Below are positions 44,424 to 56,130 of a DNA stretch of 64,000 bases, one piece after another. The notes beneath the pieces were generated by a model. That model was not told the origin of the DNA and searched no databases. It was given only the letters and a program-made list of their open reading frames with translations. The translations under genes and the position numbers were made by a program. Positions within the stretch are counted from its first letter, which is position 1. Each line of letters opens with the position of its first letter. The stretch comes from Guyanagaster necrorhizus (taxonomy: Eukaryota > Basidiomycota > Agaricomycetes > Agaricales > Physalacriaceae). The stretch is from assembly GCF_019112545.1 (NCBI RefSeq), contig NW_025064881.1, forward strand, positions 2,144,591 through 2,208,590, given 5' to 3'.

Positions 44424-46408
44424 CTACGGCATCGAGAATCTAGCAATCCGGCTCTCCAACATCAGCCGCCTGGCTGACCTGGAATGATTGTTCAATCCTC
44501 CCTCAAAGGCCCAGGTCGCGTCTTTCCACTTGTCTGTGTCCGAAATACCATCTTGAGCTCGAAACGCGTACTTCCGTAATATTGCGGCGCCACCAGGCTA
44601 GAGGCGACGTTAGGTACCAAGCACGTAAGATATGAGCAAAGTCCTACATGTTCTCCCATATAACTCGTCACGTCGACGACAAAATCATCAATCAAGAGTA
44701 CGCATCGCCCGAGAGCGCTTTGAATGTACAACTGAACTTCGTCGATAGTCCAATTGGGTCCATCCCATTGGTCATCCTCTGGTGGCGGAACTCCGTACGC
44801 GCATTTATGCCGCATATACTCGACTGACTCTGATATATCATCTCTACGCGCGCGCCGTAGACCTGTTACAAATCCAAGCTTGTGAAGGCTAACGATTATC
44901 CATTTAGACGGATCCCAGTCCGCCCGAGATGGCCCTGAGCGGAAGTCATGCGGGAACGTGTGCTAAAGTGAAACGTATCATTGTACGGTCATTCTCAACG
45001 ATTAGTAGTGCATACATGCTGTGTTTGACACATAAGCGTCATGCTTTATGCAATGTCAGGGTGATTAGACTTACAAAATTGTGATTTCCTTCTCCGCCGG
45101 TCAGAAGCGCCAAAAGCTGAATTGTGTTAACGTACCAAGGGTGGAGTAGAGTAAATGATAGATGACTGACCAGATTTCCTCTAGAGGTGTCTTCATCTGA
45201 ATAAGGCTGAAGACCATCCCAGTGTGCAAGCCTTTAGATCAAAAAGTGAGTTTTGGCGAAAGGCATTCAGGCACAAGGTACTCACGAGTTGACCAGAAAA
45301 GTGCAATGCCAAACTGATATGTCGTCCATCAGAAATCATCGGTGGAAGAAAGAGAACGTGCGTACTAGCAAGTCTAGACACCAATCCGGCCCAAATGAAT
45401 GCTCCCTTTGGATCACCCCAAAGACTTCCCATCATTGGGGGAAATACGAAACCGAAGAATAAGGCAATTGATACTGATTAACATACTCTGTGAGTTTTCT
45501 GTGCGCCAGTAATATTTGTAAAACATTTGCCGTAATATTTATGTTGGAAGCGCACGACTAAGTTCGAGATGTTAGAGAAAAGGGTAGAAAAATGTGTTCC
45601 AAACTTACCAGGGTCACTGTCAAGGTCATCACGATCTATAAGCTCCATTCTTTGATACGTTGGTTTGAAGAATATCCATCCCATATGAGAGTAGAGCAGT
45701 CCTCGGGTTGCAGCGTACCTTCGCAATAGTAAGTAATGGTGTGTTTCATGGATCATTGAACGCGGCTCACGGGTCGTCCATGGGGTCATCCGTAAACCTC
45801 TGAGGATCATCTACGTCAACAAATGGAATATGGAAAGGATTACCCAACGTACATGATGTAACCGATGTCGAAGACACCTTTAAACCCGGCTGAGGATGAA
45901 ATTACTTGTCATACTGTTAAGAACACTCTTACCACCACTAAATGCGCGTCAAAACAAGTGGATGAAAGCGTAGGGGGAGCTGTCAGACCTTGATAGAGCC
46001 TTGGAATCCTGCCGAACCTAACGCCGCCAAGACGATTCTCACAACCGTGTTAGCACGAAATGCGCGATGAGAATACAATCTATGATATCCAATGGTGATG
46101 CTGAATGGATTGCTTAGAAGAAACTGTCTTGGTTATGGGCTGAGAACGTACCCAAAGTCCGCAAGCTGCCACACCAAGAAAGCAAAGAAGAGACTGGCTC
46201 TGTGTACGACATAGACTGGGAAATAATATACTCCTATGAAGGCGGCGATATGGACAGACACGAAGAAGACGGCATTGCTCCACCAGATTTTGGGAACAGA
46301 CGGGGCCTTGATCTTGTTTCGCATGATGGTAGTGGGTGAGATAGAGCAGGAAAGCCGTGAATCACATCTAGGCTTTTGAGCAGTTGGTAACGTAATATCT
46401 GAAGTCAT
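44424..46408 (-). CDS. OLE1: Delta-9 fatty acid desaturase with C-terminal cytochrome b5 domain (Ole1)
   Basis: ER di-iron enzyme inserting the cis-9 double bond into stearoyl/palmitoyl-CoA. The three His boxes are present: GYHRLYSHRAF; LRHRLHHRFTDDP (split by an intron); and EGNHNFHTFPHDFR. The C-terminal b5 domain carries GRCVLLIDDFVVDVTSYMGE, HPGG across an intron, and NNHSRSARR, giving both haem-ligand His positions. The fusion is typical of fungal Ole1 and supplies electrons in cis. Start taken at MTSDITLPTAQKP (46408); upstream in-frame MPSRSDP (46534) and downstream MRNKIKAP are alternatives. Stop 44424-44426. Around nine exons. Confidence 0.92.
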
Positions 46409-46752
46409 CTCGATCGCGTCGACGTTAGACCTCGGCAATTTCGGCAATGAGCCATGCACGGAAAGCGGAAAAACAACTCCCGGCCAGCAAAACTTCCCAT
46501 TTCGAGCAGTCGTCGGGTCTGAGCGCGATGGCACCTTGATAAAAGGTAAAATTCTCTGGCCTTTGAAGAAAATTTCTGTCTTTCATGTTGCTGCGCCGCA
46601 ACTACAACAAAAGGGGGAAGTAGAAGTAAAAATAACTTTACTCCTTTTTGCCTCGAGGAGCGCTCAGGGCCAAGTCAGGCCGCCACCAGATTCATGAACT
46701 CTTGTGTCTAGAAAGGATCGGCCCAGTTCAATTCCTGTCCCATGACGACACA
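46409..46752. other. Promoter region of the desaturase gene
   Basis: 344 bp between the desaturase start and the CutC end, both on the minus strand. A run of A and T lies near 46.62 kb. No other feature recognised. Confidence 0.4.
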
Positions 46753-47900
46753 TCATCCTACATTCTTTCCAAGCTTCTCGCATGCCATGTCCACAATGGC
46801 CCTAACTTCTCCTACCTTTAGACCGTCTGTCTGCCAAACAGACCATTCGCGCTCAGCACTGACCCCCATTCCCAAGGGTTCCCGCCGGTATTGCATCTCT
46901 CCATCCAGCCAAGAGCCACCAGACATATGTAGCTCTTCAAGTCCCAGCGGTAGCAATGATACGAGTATCGGGTCAATGGTGTCAGCATTCACGCCTGAAC
47001 CAGGGAGGACAGTGAGAGGCCATGAATCGTCACCCGCAAGTCGTTTTGCGACACGGAATAGTGAAGCAAGGGTGTCGATAGAATCCAAAACAGTTCTTCC
47101 ATGGCCACTGGGAGAAGTTGGTCATTGTCAAATTCAGCAGAGAGCACCTGCCATATATACCTTGTCAATATACGAGATATACCTCCAATGCTGACTATAT
47201 CCTGGAGGGCTATTGAATTGAGGATCAGCGACAAGCGAAGATTTGGACTATAAGTACCCTCAATATGGTCCCTCGTCATGTCAAATGCACGATGAAAGCA
47301 GACTAGCTATCATTAGGACAAGACCACCGCCGCCGACGACGATAGATCAACAAACCTTCCAAGGGCAAAGCGGCGTCAACTATGCTAGATCAAGGATTAT
47401 TAGAAGGGCTTTGAGATATTGGCGATGCTGACCCACCGTTTCGTGCGTTCAGTATCCACTCGACCTTCCCGAGTCAAAACTCCCATAACGATACCGCGGA
47501 TGGGATATCGCTTGAAGATGCGTATATCCTCGAGCATGACGTCGAGCTCGTCATCGCTATATAGAAAGTCACCAGTCCTAGGACGAACCATGGCCTAAGG
47601 GATGGGCTATATCTACCAAGTCAAATAGAAATCCGACCCACCATGATCGGAGTCTCAGATGCAGCCTTCAAAACGGCCTTGAGCAGCCCCAGACTGGGAG
47701 TCGTGCCGCCTCCGAGCCCTAGGTTGGCGCATAGCTCCAGTCGGTCCGCCCCCGCCTGGACAGCACTTGTGAAAGGTATCAAGACAGGTCAAACGGTGTT
47801 TTTTTTTTTAAAAAAAATTTTCGACCGACATTTTGGCGGAGTGGACCGAGTCGACGCATACTTCGAGGGTGACAGACCTTGCTAAATCGTCCGAGTCCAT
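46753..47900 (-). CDS. CUTC: CutC family copper-homeostasis protein
   Basis: TIM-barrel cytosolic protein linked to copper handling; biochemical activity unclear. Start MDSDDLARSVTLEVCVDSVH (47900). Across a 61-bp intron it reads IAVQAGADRLELCANLGLGG and GTTPSLGLLKAVL; then MVRPRTGDFLYSDDELDVML and GVLTREGRVDTERTKRWV; CFHRAFDMTRD after another intron; IVSIGGISRILTS; and VLPGSGVNADTI followed by ELHMSGG. These are CutC landmarks and the barrel looks complete. Five or so exons. The first intron holds an unusual T11-A8-T4 tract. It is divergent from PFF1 by 91 bp. Confidence 0.9.
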
Positions 47901-47991
47901 AAGAAGCGAGAAGGGGCGTGGGCATAAACAATACGTCATTGGTGCCTGTGATCCTCCCAACGTTGACCTTAAATAAAATTCGCCTGATTCC

Positions 47992-50900
47992 ATGAAGATG
48001 ACGCTCGTCCAGAAGATTTCCTCCGTCTTTGCCTTTCGCACTCTTCCGACAACCGTGCTTGCGTCTCTCATCTATCTCGCCATCTTTATCTCCCTGCTTG
48101 TTACGGATGGCCTCCCAGCAGTGCCAAAGAATAGGAAGGGTCTGGATTTAGATCAGGCGTACTTGGACCTTCACAAGGTGATTGTCTCTGTATATGTTTG
48201 CCTCTCGGCAGAATTTTATATCGTCCAAAGATTGCACAACGACCACATCCGTACAACTCTCATGCAAACGACGCGGTCAGATCTTATATTTTGAAGCGTG
48301 TTCACGACATAGCTGCTGGACACAGGCATATTCATGTCGTCGATGATATGGTATCGAATGGTTCCTGGTCTTCTAAAGCATGCGGAGTGTATTTCGAAGG
48401 AACGAACATTTTGGTCAAGATTGATGGCACAGAGAAGGAGTACACTGAACACGGCGGAGTCTTATTCTCGGCGCACTACGACTCCGTCTCTACTGCACCC
48501 GGTGCTACAGACGACGGAATGGGCGTGGCGACGCTACTTCAGCTTATCGAATTCTTTGTCAAGAATAGGCCAAAACGGACGGCTGTCTTTAACATTAACA
48601 ACGGGGAAGAGGACTCGTTGAACGGTGCCCATGCGTATGAGATGTTGTTCTCTTCTGTCCCGACACTCATCTGTTTGCCTATATGTAGATTCCTGGCCCA
48701 CCCATGGTCTAACATCACAGATACATTTCTCAATTTGGAAGGCGCGGCATCAGGAGGGTATGATGATAATTCCTATTCTCTTCACAGATGCAGCGTGGCT
48801 TATTGTTACAGCAAGGCGCCCTATCCTTTTTCGTGCGACCTCGAGTGCGCCACTGCTCTCATTCCTTAATACGCATGTTCCCCATCCTCATGCCAGCGTC
48901 CTATCACAAGACGCCTTTGCACGAGGCGTCATTCGATCCGGCACAGATTACGAAGTATATTCCGCCGGCGCAGACATCGCTGGATTGGACCTGGCGTTCT
49001 ACAAAGGAAGAAGTAAATATCACACCAAATTCGACGCCATTCCTTATACCGTAGGGCAGACACGCGCTCTGTGGGCGATGATGGAAGCTGCCAGAGGTTC
49101 CGGTGTCGCTCTGGTTAATGACGATGGACCAATGCATAGTAAGACTTCAAGTTCCGCTGTGTATTTTGATTGTGAGTTTTTCATGATCAGATCTTCAAGA
49201 GTACCAGAGGCTGATGTAAGTGACAGTGTTCGGGGCCGCTCTTATCCTATTTCCCTTAACTTCCTTGTTCACTTTCAATACGGTATTGCTGGTTGTCGGC
49301 CCCGTGGTTCTCATCCTATTCTTGGTGTGTGAGGCCGCTATCCGACATAATAGACGAAACGGCGAGAACGGTAGTGCCCCTGGTAGTCACGATAACTTCT
49401 GGGGTTACTTCTGGAACTCAGTAATCTCATTGCGGTGGTTAAGCGGATTTTGGAGATGGTCTAAATTCTGGTTTGCTATCCTTGTGACGGCAGGACTACA
49501 AGTTCTTTTGGCCCTCTCGTTTTTAAAACTCAATACCTTCGTACGTATTCGTATCTCCGTTTTCTTCTCGTGTATTTAGAACGCTTCTAGATCATCCACT
49601 CATCGCCGTACCTTGTATTCTTATCGTTCTTCACGTTGGCATATCTGTCCCTTGTTCTCATTCTGCAGCTTCCTATCCCTTTCCAGAAAGCGTCGGTACC
49701 AGAACTGCAGAAGCAGACCATTCTCTTACAGACGTACTTTTTGACATGGGTTCTTCTGCTTCTTGCTACCATCGCCATCAGTAAAGCTGGCGTCGGTGGT
49801 GTCTATTTTGTCACGGGATGGAACGTGCTAGTGTTCTTAGCATGCTGCATTGGATGCGTTGAGGGAATGGTTGGTGCCGAGGGTACAACACCCTTTCTTG
49901 TCCTTGTCAGGGAGTTCACTCCTCCGACTGAGGAAGAACAAGTTGCAGGGGAAGAACCGACGGAAAATACTCCGTTGATACCCAGGACGAGGCATGATGT
50001 CCATGTCCTAGGTCAAGAGGAAACTGGCGCTATTGGATGGTGGATACTGCAGATGTTCATCGTTGTTCCCGCGCCAGTGATTTTAGTATCTCATATTGCT
50101 CTGATTACGCTTTCGTCTATGTCGCAGACTTTATCGGACGGAAGCAGCGCAGTAATAGGTTTGTGCCTTTGTCAACGATTTATTCTTCAACTTATCTTTC
50201 CTTTAGTCTACGCGGCTGTAGCTTCTCTCGCTTGTTTGACGATTCTCCCGATTGCCCCGTTCAGCTTCAAATTACACCGCTTTGTGGCCTACATATTTGG
50301 CGTCATCTTCATTCTTGTAACGCTCTATTTCTGGTTCGCATTTCCCTTCTCTCAGGAAGAGCCACTGAAGGCCTATTTCCTACAAAACGTGTCCCTTTCT
50401 CCCGCTCAAACTGGAGCCGGCCAGGTCCTTCAAGCTGTCACGACACTCACTGGAGCATCTGATTACATCATGAAACTGATATCGTACCTGCCTTCGGCGT
50501 CTGGTCAAGACATCTCTTGTAACTCCTCGCAGGCAAGGTTGTCTCTACTATCGTGCAGCTGGAAGACCGATCTCATTCCTTTGCCTGGTGGTAACCATAC
50601 GTCAGATATTTGGCTTCAGACGAACGTTACCCGTCTTGGGACTTCATCAGCTCGAATCTCTGTCCAAGGCCAAAATACACGTTCATGCCGAATATATTCC
50701 GACACCAACCCGATTATTCGATATAATATACATGAAGGGAGCGTCGGGATGCAGCCTCGGTACGAAATACCAGAGGGTGGAATCAAGGAGCTGCGGTTAT
50801 GGAGCCGAACTTGGGATAGGAACTTTACTGTCGATGTTGAGTGGATTGACAACTCTCCGGATATGGGAGGAAGAGTCGCTTGTGAGTGGAACGAGTACGA

Positions 50901-51036
50901 GAGCGGCAGCATTGGTGTTGGTACAGGTGGCCAAATTCCAGCGCTAGAAGAGATGTTGATGTTTCTACCAAAGTGGGCCGTGGTGACGAAGATGACAGAT
51001 GGATTGGTGGAAGTCTCTTCTGAGTTTTTGTTATAA
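47992..51036 (+). CDS. PFF1: Vacuolar membrane M28 metalloprotease
   Basis: Multipass vacuolar protease with a lumenal M28 aminopeptidase-type domain. The first helix is TVLASLIYLAIFISLLVTDG. The M28 di-zinc site: GVLFSAHYDSVSTAPGATDD (His, Asp), FNINNGEEDSLNGAHAF (Glu-Glu), LNLEGAASGG, and GRSKYHTKFDAIPYT (final His). A series of transmembrane segments follows from about 49.2 to 50.4 kb, then a lumenal beta-rich tail with possible N-glycosylation sites (NVTRLG, NFTVD), ending VEVSSEFLL. About eight exons. Start MKMTLVQKISS; MTLVQ two codons later is equally possible. All zinc ligands appear present. Confidence 0.9.
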
Positions 51037-51200
51037 GCGGGCGTATATCAACGGACATATAGCATAGCCCTGTAAGAGTAAAATATGTGCTCCAAGCATT
51101 GTGTGGTAATTGTGAGAGCAAGGATGTTAAAAGTGCTTATAGACGCAGGCGAGAAAAGTATCAAGGAAGGATGCGTAAATTCTGAATGGAACTAATCCCT

Positions 51201-52038
51201 TTAATGTCCATCGGATTCCGCATAGTCTAAGAAAGCCTTGACCAGCACAATCCACTCCGTAATTGACAACTTGAATGCCATTTGGAGATTCTGGCAGCAA
51301 ATCGGGTCTTTGACGTGCTCGGAAAGGGTAAGAAGATCTTTCCTGGTACGTATCTCCAACTTATCAAACTTGGCTTTCAAGTCGTCCCTTCCTATGTGTC
51401 GCAGAAATAAGCTGACAGAGTCAGCTGTCGAAGCAGTATGGGTGGCTGCAAAGGGCTGGCTTTGGGGAATAGGCGCGTCATTGGAGAGATGCGAATGAGA
51501 TAGACTAGTGCCAGGAATGTCGTCGCTCGCTGACAGCGGTACGATGGGTGTGCGTTTGGATTCCTGTTCACTGGAGTGGTCTGGTGCTGATAGCACGTTG
51601 GTTTTTCCCCCCAAAAGTTTGTGCTTGGATTGCCGCACAGGACGCGCATGGGAAGCTATAGTTGTTCATGAGTTGATATCCATTATACCACTAGTGGCGC
51701 TTCAGTCTTACCAGTACCAGTTGACTCGCGTAGAGTCCTCCTCATGAGATTCTTCCGTTCATGGACCTTGGGCGACAATGACACATTAGGATTGCGTCCA
51801 TCCAAGTACCACGCATCTTCCTCAATATCATCATTGTGGAAATTATTTATGATACGGCTAAGCGTGATTTCGGTAATGTTGAACTCTTGCAAAACTGAGG
51901 ATACGGCAGTTCCGAGTTGCAAGGCACGCCGGACCAGCGCTCGACGCGCGCGCGTCATCATAGGTCGCCTAAATAATTCAATGCACCCACAGACAGAAAG
52001 AAAAGAATGAACGCATACTTGCAAGTCGAACGAGCCAT
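51201..52038 (-). CDS. Unknown basic protein with a C-terminal helical domain
   Basis: I do not recognise the family. Three exons: MARSTC... (start 52038), then KRPMMTRARRALVRRALQLG, TAVSSVLQEFNITEITLSRI and NNFHNDDIEEDAWYLDG, and a third exon with a Ser/Pro-rich linker. The C-terminal block SVSLFLRHIGRDDLKAKFDK, LEIRTRKDLLTLSEHVKD and WIVLVKAFLDYAESDGH is predicted to be all-helical and superficially SAM-like. The start was chosen because the intron after ACTTGCAA (GTATGC to TTTAG) puts the ATG in frame with the conserved-looking basic helix. It is downstream of the F-box-like gene on the same strand, 131 bp apart; the two could be mis-split parts of one locus, but stops separate them. Confidence 0.6.
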
Positions 52039-52169
52039 TGTTCGAGTTATGAGGAAACGAGTGTGAGAATATCAACAGTTCAAACAACATTTAAGAACCC
52101 TCTCGCAAGTCTTCTTTCCACGTAAGTAAATATATAAATTGATAGGTAATATTGGTAAAACACACATCG

Positions 52170-52972
52170 TCAACGCGCAAGGTGTTCGTAAATACTAACA
52201 ATCTTTCTGACGTTGGGACAAATTGCAAGCCTGACCCTCTCGCTGTCCGGTACAATACCCTTTCCTCTGTTCTCAAGCCATTGTGAGAAATCGGTGAAGC
52301 CTCCGGCACAGACGCTGCCCTTCCTTGCCATCTTGGCAAGTTTGTCTTTCTGAAATGACCATTTCAGCTTGTGCATAATGGGGAGAAGGGTTCGAGACAC
52401 GGTAAGCGAAGACGACTCCACATCTGGTAATACGTTGGACTGATACAACCCTTTTAACGGGGCATTGTCAGGTGCGGAAGATCGTCGCAGGAGATGTTTC
52501 GAAACGACACGTCCAACATGACGGCGAGAAAGACGTAAACTTGATTCATATTGAATGATCGACTAACATAAGGTCGTCAGATGAGCAACGGGTCAAATGT
52601 AAGCCATCTTACACCCAGGGTATACACATACGAGCCCATTCTCCACCGTCTTTCGATATGTAGACCTCGCATAACGCCTCGGTGAATCAGGTCCGGAAAG
52701 GAGGGCCGCAGCGCGATACCCTCAGGACTCTGCCCGAATAGAGCATGCTTCACCCGCGACGGAGCGACGACGCGGAGACGGTGAGTGTGCAAAACCGTGT
52801 CAGAAGTAAGCAAAGCAAATTGAGGTGAGACCTGGGCGACAGAAGCAAGGTCCGGAAGGTCGAGGTAAGAAACTAGAGGCACTTCATCTGAGCTGCGCAT
52901 ATCTAGTAATGAATGTCCAATTGACGTACGAATGTGCAGTAGTATTTCGGGAGGGATATCGTCAACGCACAT
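52170..52972 (-). CDS. F-box-like protein, Agaricomycete type
   Basis: Probable substrate adaptor for an SCF ubiquitin ligase, or a member of an F-box-like family of unknown role. The N-terminus MCVDDIPPEILLHIRTSIGH has the LPxEIL-type F-box opening, followed by VSYLDLPDLASVAQVSPQFA. Then RLRVVAPSRVKHALFGQSPE, IHRGVMRGLHIERRWRMGSY and, after an intron near 52.58 kb, NVLPDVESSSLTVSRTLLPI and MHKLKWSFQKDKLAKMARKG. The frame ends IVSIYEHLAR at 52170-52172. Two exons. I recall similar proteins widely in mushrooms, without a proven function. An ATCACGTG box lies 85 bp upstream. Confidence 0.65.
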
Positions 52973-53199
52973 TCCAAAAGGTACTTGGTGTGCAGATAAT
53001 CGAGATGGTGGTCCAGGCTGAGTTCTGACGAGAGGCCAAAATGAGGCAATGTCATATCACGTGCTTCCAACCAATGAGGGCCAGCAACCCGTCGCGTTTA
53101 ATAGTAAAGTCTAAATCGTAACTGGATTTCCCGTATTACATTTAATGCCGTCTTTGAGCAAACGTGCGTGCGGAAATATATTGTGTATTATGTGAACCT

Positions 53200-55614
53200 T
53201 TATTTCCTGTTCTTTCTTCGCTCCCGAACATCCTGCACCTTTCCTTCGACAAGGGCCGTGTGTTTTAGCAAGCAAAATTCACCCCAGCTATTAAGCTCTC
53301 TCCACTTCTCGCCCGGCATCCATAGCGCTCGGCTTAACAGTGGTGAGTGACGGGCATCAAGGAAAGGCCTGCAATAAGTTTTCTCCCAGATATCAGTAAG
53401 GGTACCGTATCTAGGTTCCAAGGGGGAGGACGAAGGATGAGAAGAAAAGTCAAGGTCCATCAAATAATCACAGCGCGACACAGGAACCTGATGACGAACC
53501 GTGAGTATGCATAATTGCGAGCAGTACCTGGATTGCTCCTTGGACTTACGTAGTGCGATGGTTCCTCTCGGTTTAAATCATTCATGTTTTTAGGGATGTA
53601 CCTGGTTTCAGGCCTCGGCCACAATCCAATAGTACCGTTAGTACTCTCCCTGAAATGCCCTGGGAGGAGACCATCAAACTCGCTCTTGATGAATTCGACA
53701 TTCACGCCCGTCGGGACAAGATAATGTCCCGGGAAGCGATACCATTCTTTTCCGATGCAAAGCATGAGATCGAGCTCCTTGACAGGGCTGAGGTCGATTC
53801 TCAGCTGTTGAACTTCATTATTCTCGGGGTCCCCTAAGGACGGAAGTGGCGTAGGGAGCAGTCCTGTGTCGTTGAGAAGTGTCGGTATTTCTTGGGACTC
53901 CAAGGCGTACATCAGTGTCATGGGCGCGTGATAGTAGTTCCAAAGGGCCAAGATACGGGAAGCAGAGAGCAGTATAGAGCAGACAACAACTGATGATGTG
54001 AACGACCGGAATATCGAGGAGTGAGCGGCCTATAGGGTTGTCAGACCTGGCACATTTCTAGGTGCCATTTACGTACTCGATACGGCGACTTCGTTAGTTT
54101 GATAAAAGCCGTTTCTAGCCAGCCCCTAATTAAATATACGGTAATTGCAGCATTAAAGCATAACATCGGATACGCTGGGAACATGAACCGTTCCTCCTTG
54201 TGTTCTTGTTTGCTCAATATTGACAACCATAGGTAGAAGGGTACGAGTCGTAGACTTAGAAGAGTAAAAGGAGAGCTTTCTTCTTTGTTGGACTTTGTGA
54301 ATCCTAGACGCTTGCGATCCACCGCATATGTGATGGCGAGGGCAGGCAAGGAGAGTAAGGCAAATGGAGTGAGAACATTGAAGTTGAGCAGGAGGTTGAG
54401 GATGTAGAAATTCCATGGCTCGGTGCCATACAGGTTTGGTCCACGATCCGAAAAGATGTTATACCGAACAATGTTCCAGGGTACAACAGAGAATTTTCCG
54501 TAGGCGAAACTATCGATAGCTACCACGGGAATCTAATACAAAGCTTAAAGGCGAGGCTTATCTTGCTGGAAAAGGCTTACGAATATAAGAGAGGCCAATG
54601 CACCGGCCCCGAATAGGCGTTTCCATCTTGTTGATATCCAAGATCCATAGGAGGCAGAAGGAACTGTATCAGCACCGAACACGAATAACTCTTCAAACAC
54701 GAAGGGAATTGCGAGAGCAAGAGCGAACGGCCATCCGACAATGGCGCCAGTAGCAAACATGATCGTCGATACTACAGTCTTCCGATGTCCTTTTACAGAT
54801 GAAGGGGCAATTGAGTAGGCAAAAGCCACACTCGACGTATACATGGCAAACGAGGAGGGGAGAAAAGCTGCTCGACAGTTCAACAGGAACCGAAAAGAGG
54901 GTGGGAACTTTCCTACCTGTTGATGCATTCCACATCCCGGCGCTAAACGCTAGCATGAAGAAAAAGTATCGACCGACTCTCTGATTAACATTTTCGTAGA
55001 CTTGGCGGTATAGGATGACTTCAGAGAAAGTGCATGTGACAGCAAGAAAAATCCGGACTGCGAAAAATGACGGCCGCTTGAGAAGAATAAAATAGTCTAT
55101 GAGCAATCTAAGATTTGAAGTTGAAGGTAGAACTCACCTTGTCGTTCTCTGCGATGAACGAAGCAACACGGGTGGGAAGAAGGTGCAGCAAGATATAAGC
55201 CCAGCTACGGATCGCATATGTCGGCGAGATTTCCCAAGTCTGGAAGCCGTGTCCTTTGTCGAAATAGTGAAGAGGTTCCCAGAAATTAAATACTGATCAA
55301 AGTATAAGTGGATAATTGATGAGGTGGCATAATTGACGGAGTTTACCCTCATCACAATCACCAATATTCGAGTACATTGCACCCATGACCCGGATGAGGA
55401 GGATTATGCGAAATGCAAGGCTGAAGCTTGGACTCCATGGTGGACGGTTAGACCTCGAAACGTTGTCAAGACCAAACGTCAGCCAAATCACTACGACTCA
55501 CCTTCTCAGCTGATCCTGGAGAATACCAGAATGTCTGTCCTGTTTCTTCGGTTTTGGTGCTGCATTATCTGTCTGTGGGCGTCGCAATCGAATAGTCTGA
55601 GTTGGCCCCGACAT
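53200..55614 (-). CDS. ALG9: Dol-P-Man alpha-1,2-mannosyltransferase ALG9
   Basis: ER-lumenal GT22 enzyme adding alpha-1,2 mannoses to the dolichol-linked oligosaccharide for N-glycosylation. Start MSGPTQTIRLRRPQTDNAAP (55614); after an intron SNRPPWSPSFSLAFRIILLI, then AMYSNIGDCDE joined to VFNFWEPLHYFDKGHGFQTW, which contains the GT22 catalytic acidic residues in the first lumenal loop. Later: FLPSSFAMYTSSVAFAYSIA, GWPFALALAIPFVFEELF, YGKFSVVPWNIVRYNIFSDR, GPNLYGTEPWNFYILNLLLN and KQEHKEERFMFPAYPML (HKEERF motif). The C-terminus, LWPRPETRYIPKNMNDLNRE then VSRCDYLMDLDF, ends at 53200. About ten exons. Complete by landmarks. CACGTG lies 46 bp upstream of the start. Confidence 0.93.
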
Positions 55615-55723
55615 GACGCGAACGGAACAAGTAATTGCTAATTTGTCACAGGGATATTGCACGTGTATGGCAAAACCTTCCGCCAGGGTTATCTAGATCG
55701 GTCACAATGTTTTTTTCAATTCG

Positions 55724-56086
55724 TCTTCCAGTAACAACAGCGCGTCAAAAGTGGATACTGCAAGCCGGCGTAGGCCTCTTGAAATGGATGAAAAGCTTGG
55801 AAGACGACAACGAAGACGTAAGATCTGGGATTTCTGGTGCTACTGGACGACGGAAACGGTACTTCTGTGTCGGAAGTTTACGTGGTCTTTACTGGCCATT
55901 TGGATGGCAACGGCACCAAATAGGCTATGAAATAAACTTTTACGGTCGAGTGAGTACGTACATAGGCGTGGAAGGATTAAAGAGGCCGTCTTCCGATGGC
56001 TGGTGTCTATTTTTGTGATTTGGATGTATGCGCGGCTTCTTTCAGAGCTGAGCAAATGTCCAGATCGACCCGCCCTGGGATACTAG
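55724..56086 (+). CDS. Possible small membrane protein, gene model unresolved
   Basis: Between ALG9 and the DUF6533-like gene, two plus-strand segments look protein-coding. The first (about 55724-55926) is basic then aromatic/hydrophobic: MDEKLGRRQRRRKIWDFWCY and FTWSLLAIWMATAPNR. The second (about 55994-56086) reads AVFRWLVSIFVIWMYARLLS then ELSKCPDRPALGY with stop 56084-56086. A GTGAGT donor at 55948 and an AAAG acceptor at 55990 lie between them, but the resulting intron would be about 40 nt and the phases do not match cleanly. Start codon not found. It resembles a small two-helix ER membrane protein, or a decayed one. Confidence 0.35.
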
Positions 56087-56130
56087 TCTTTCCCTCTTGT
56101 TCCCAAACCACCATCGTCTCCTCCACCAAA

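Noticed and set aside
51201..52972. Single gene joining the F-box-like protein and the downstream basic protein
   Set aside because: Stops follow LAR in the first (52170) and no splice choice carries the frame through; the second has its own good start exon.
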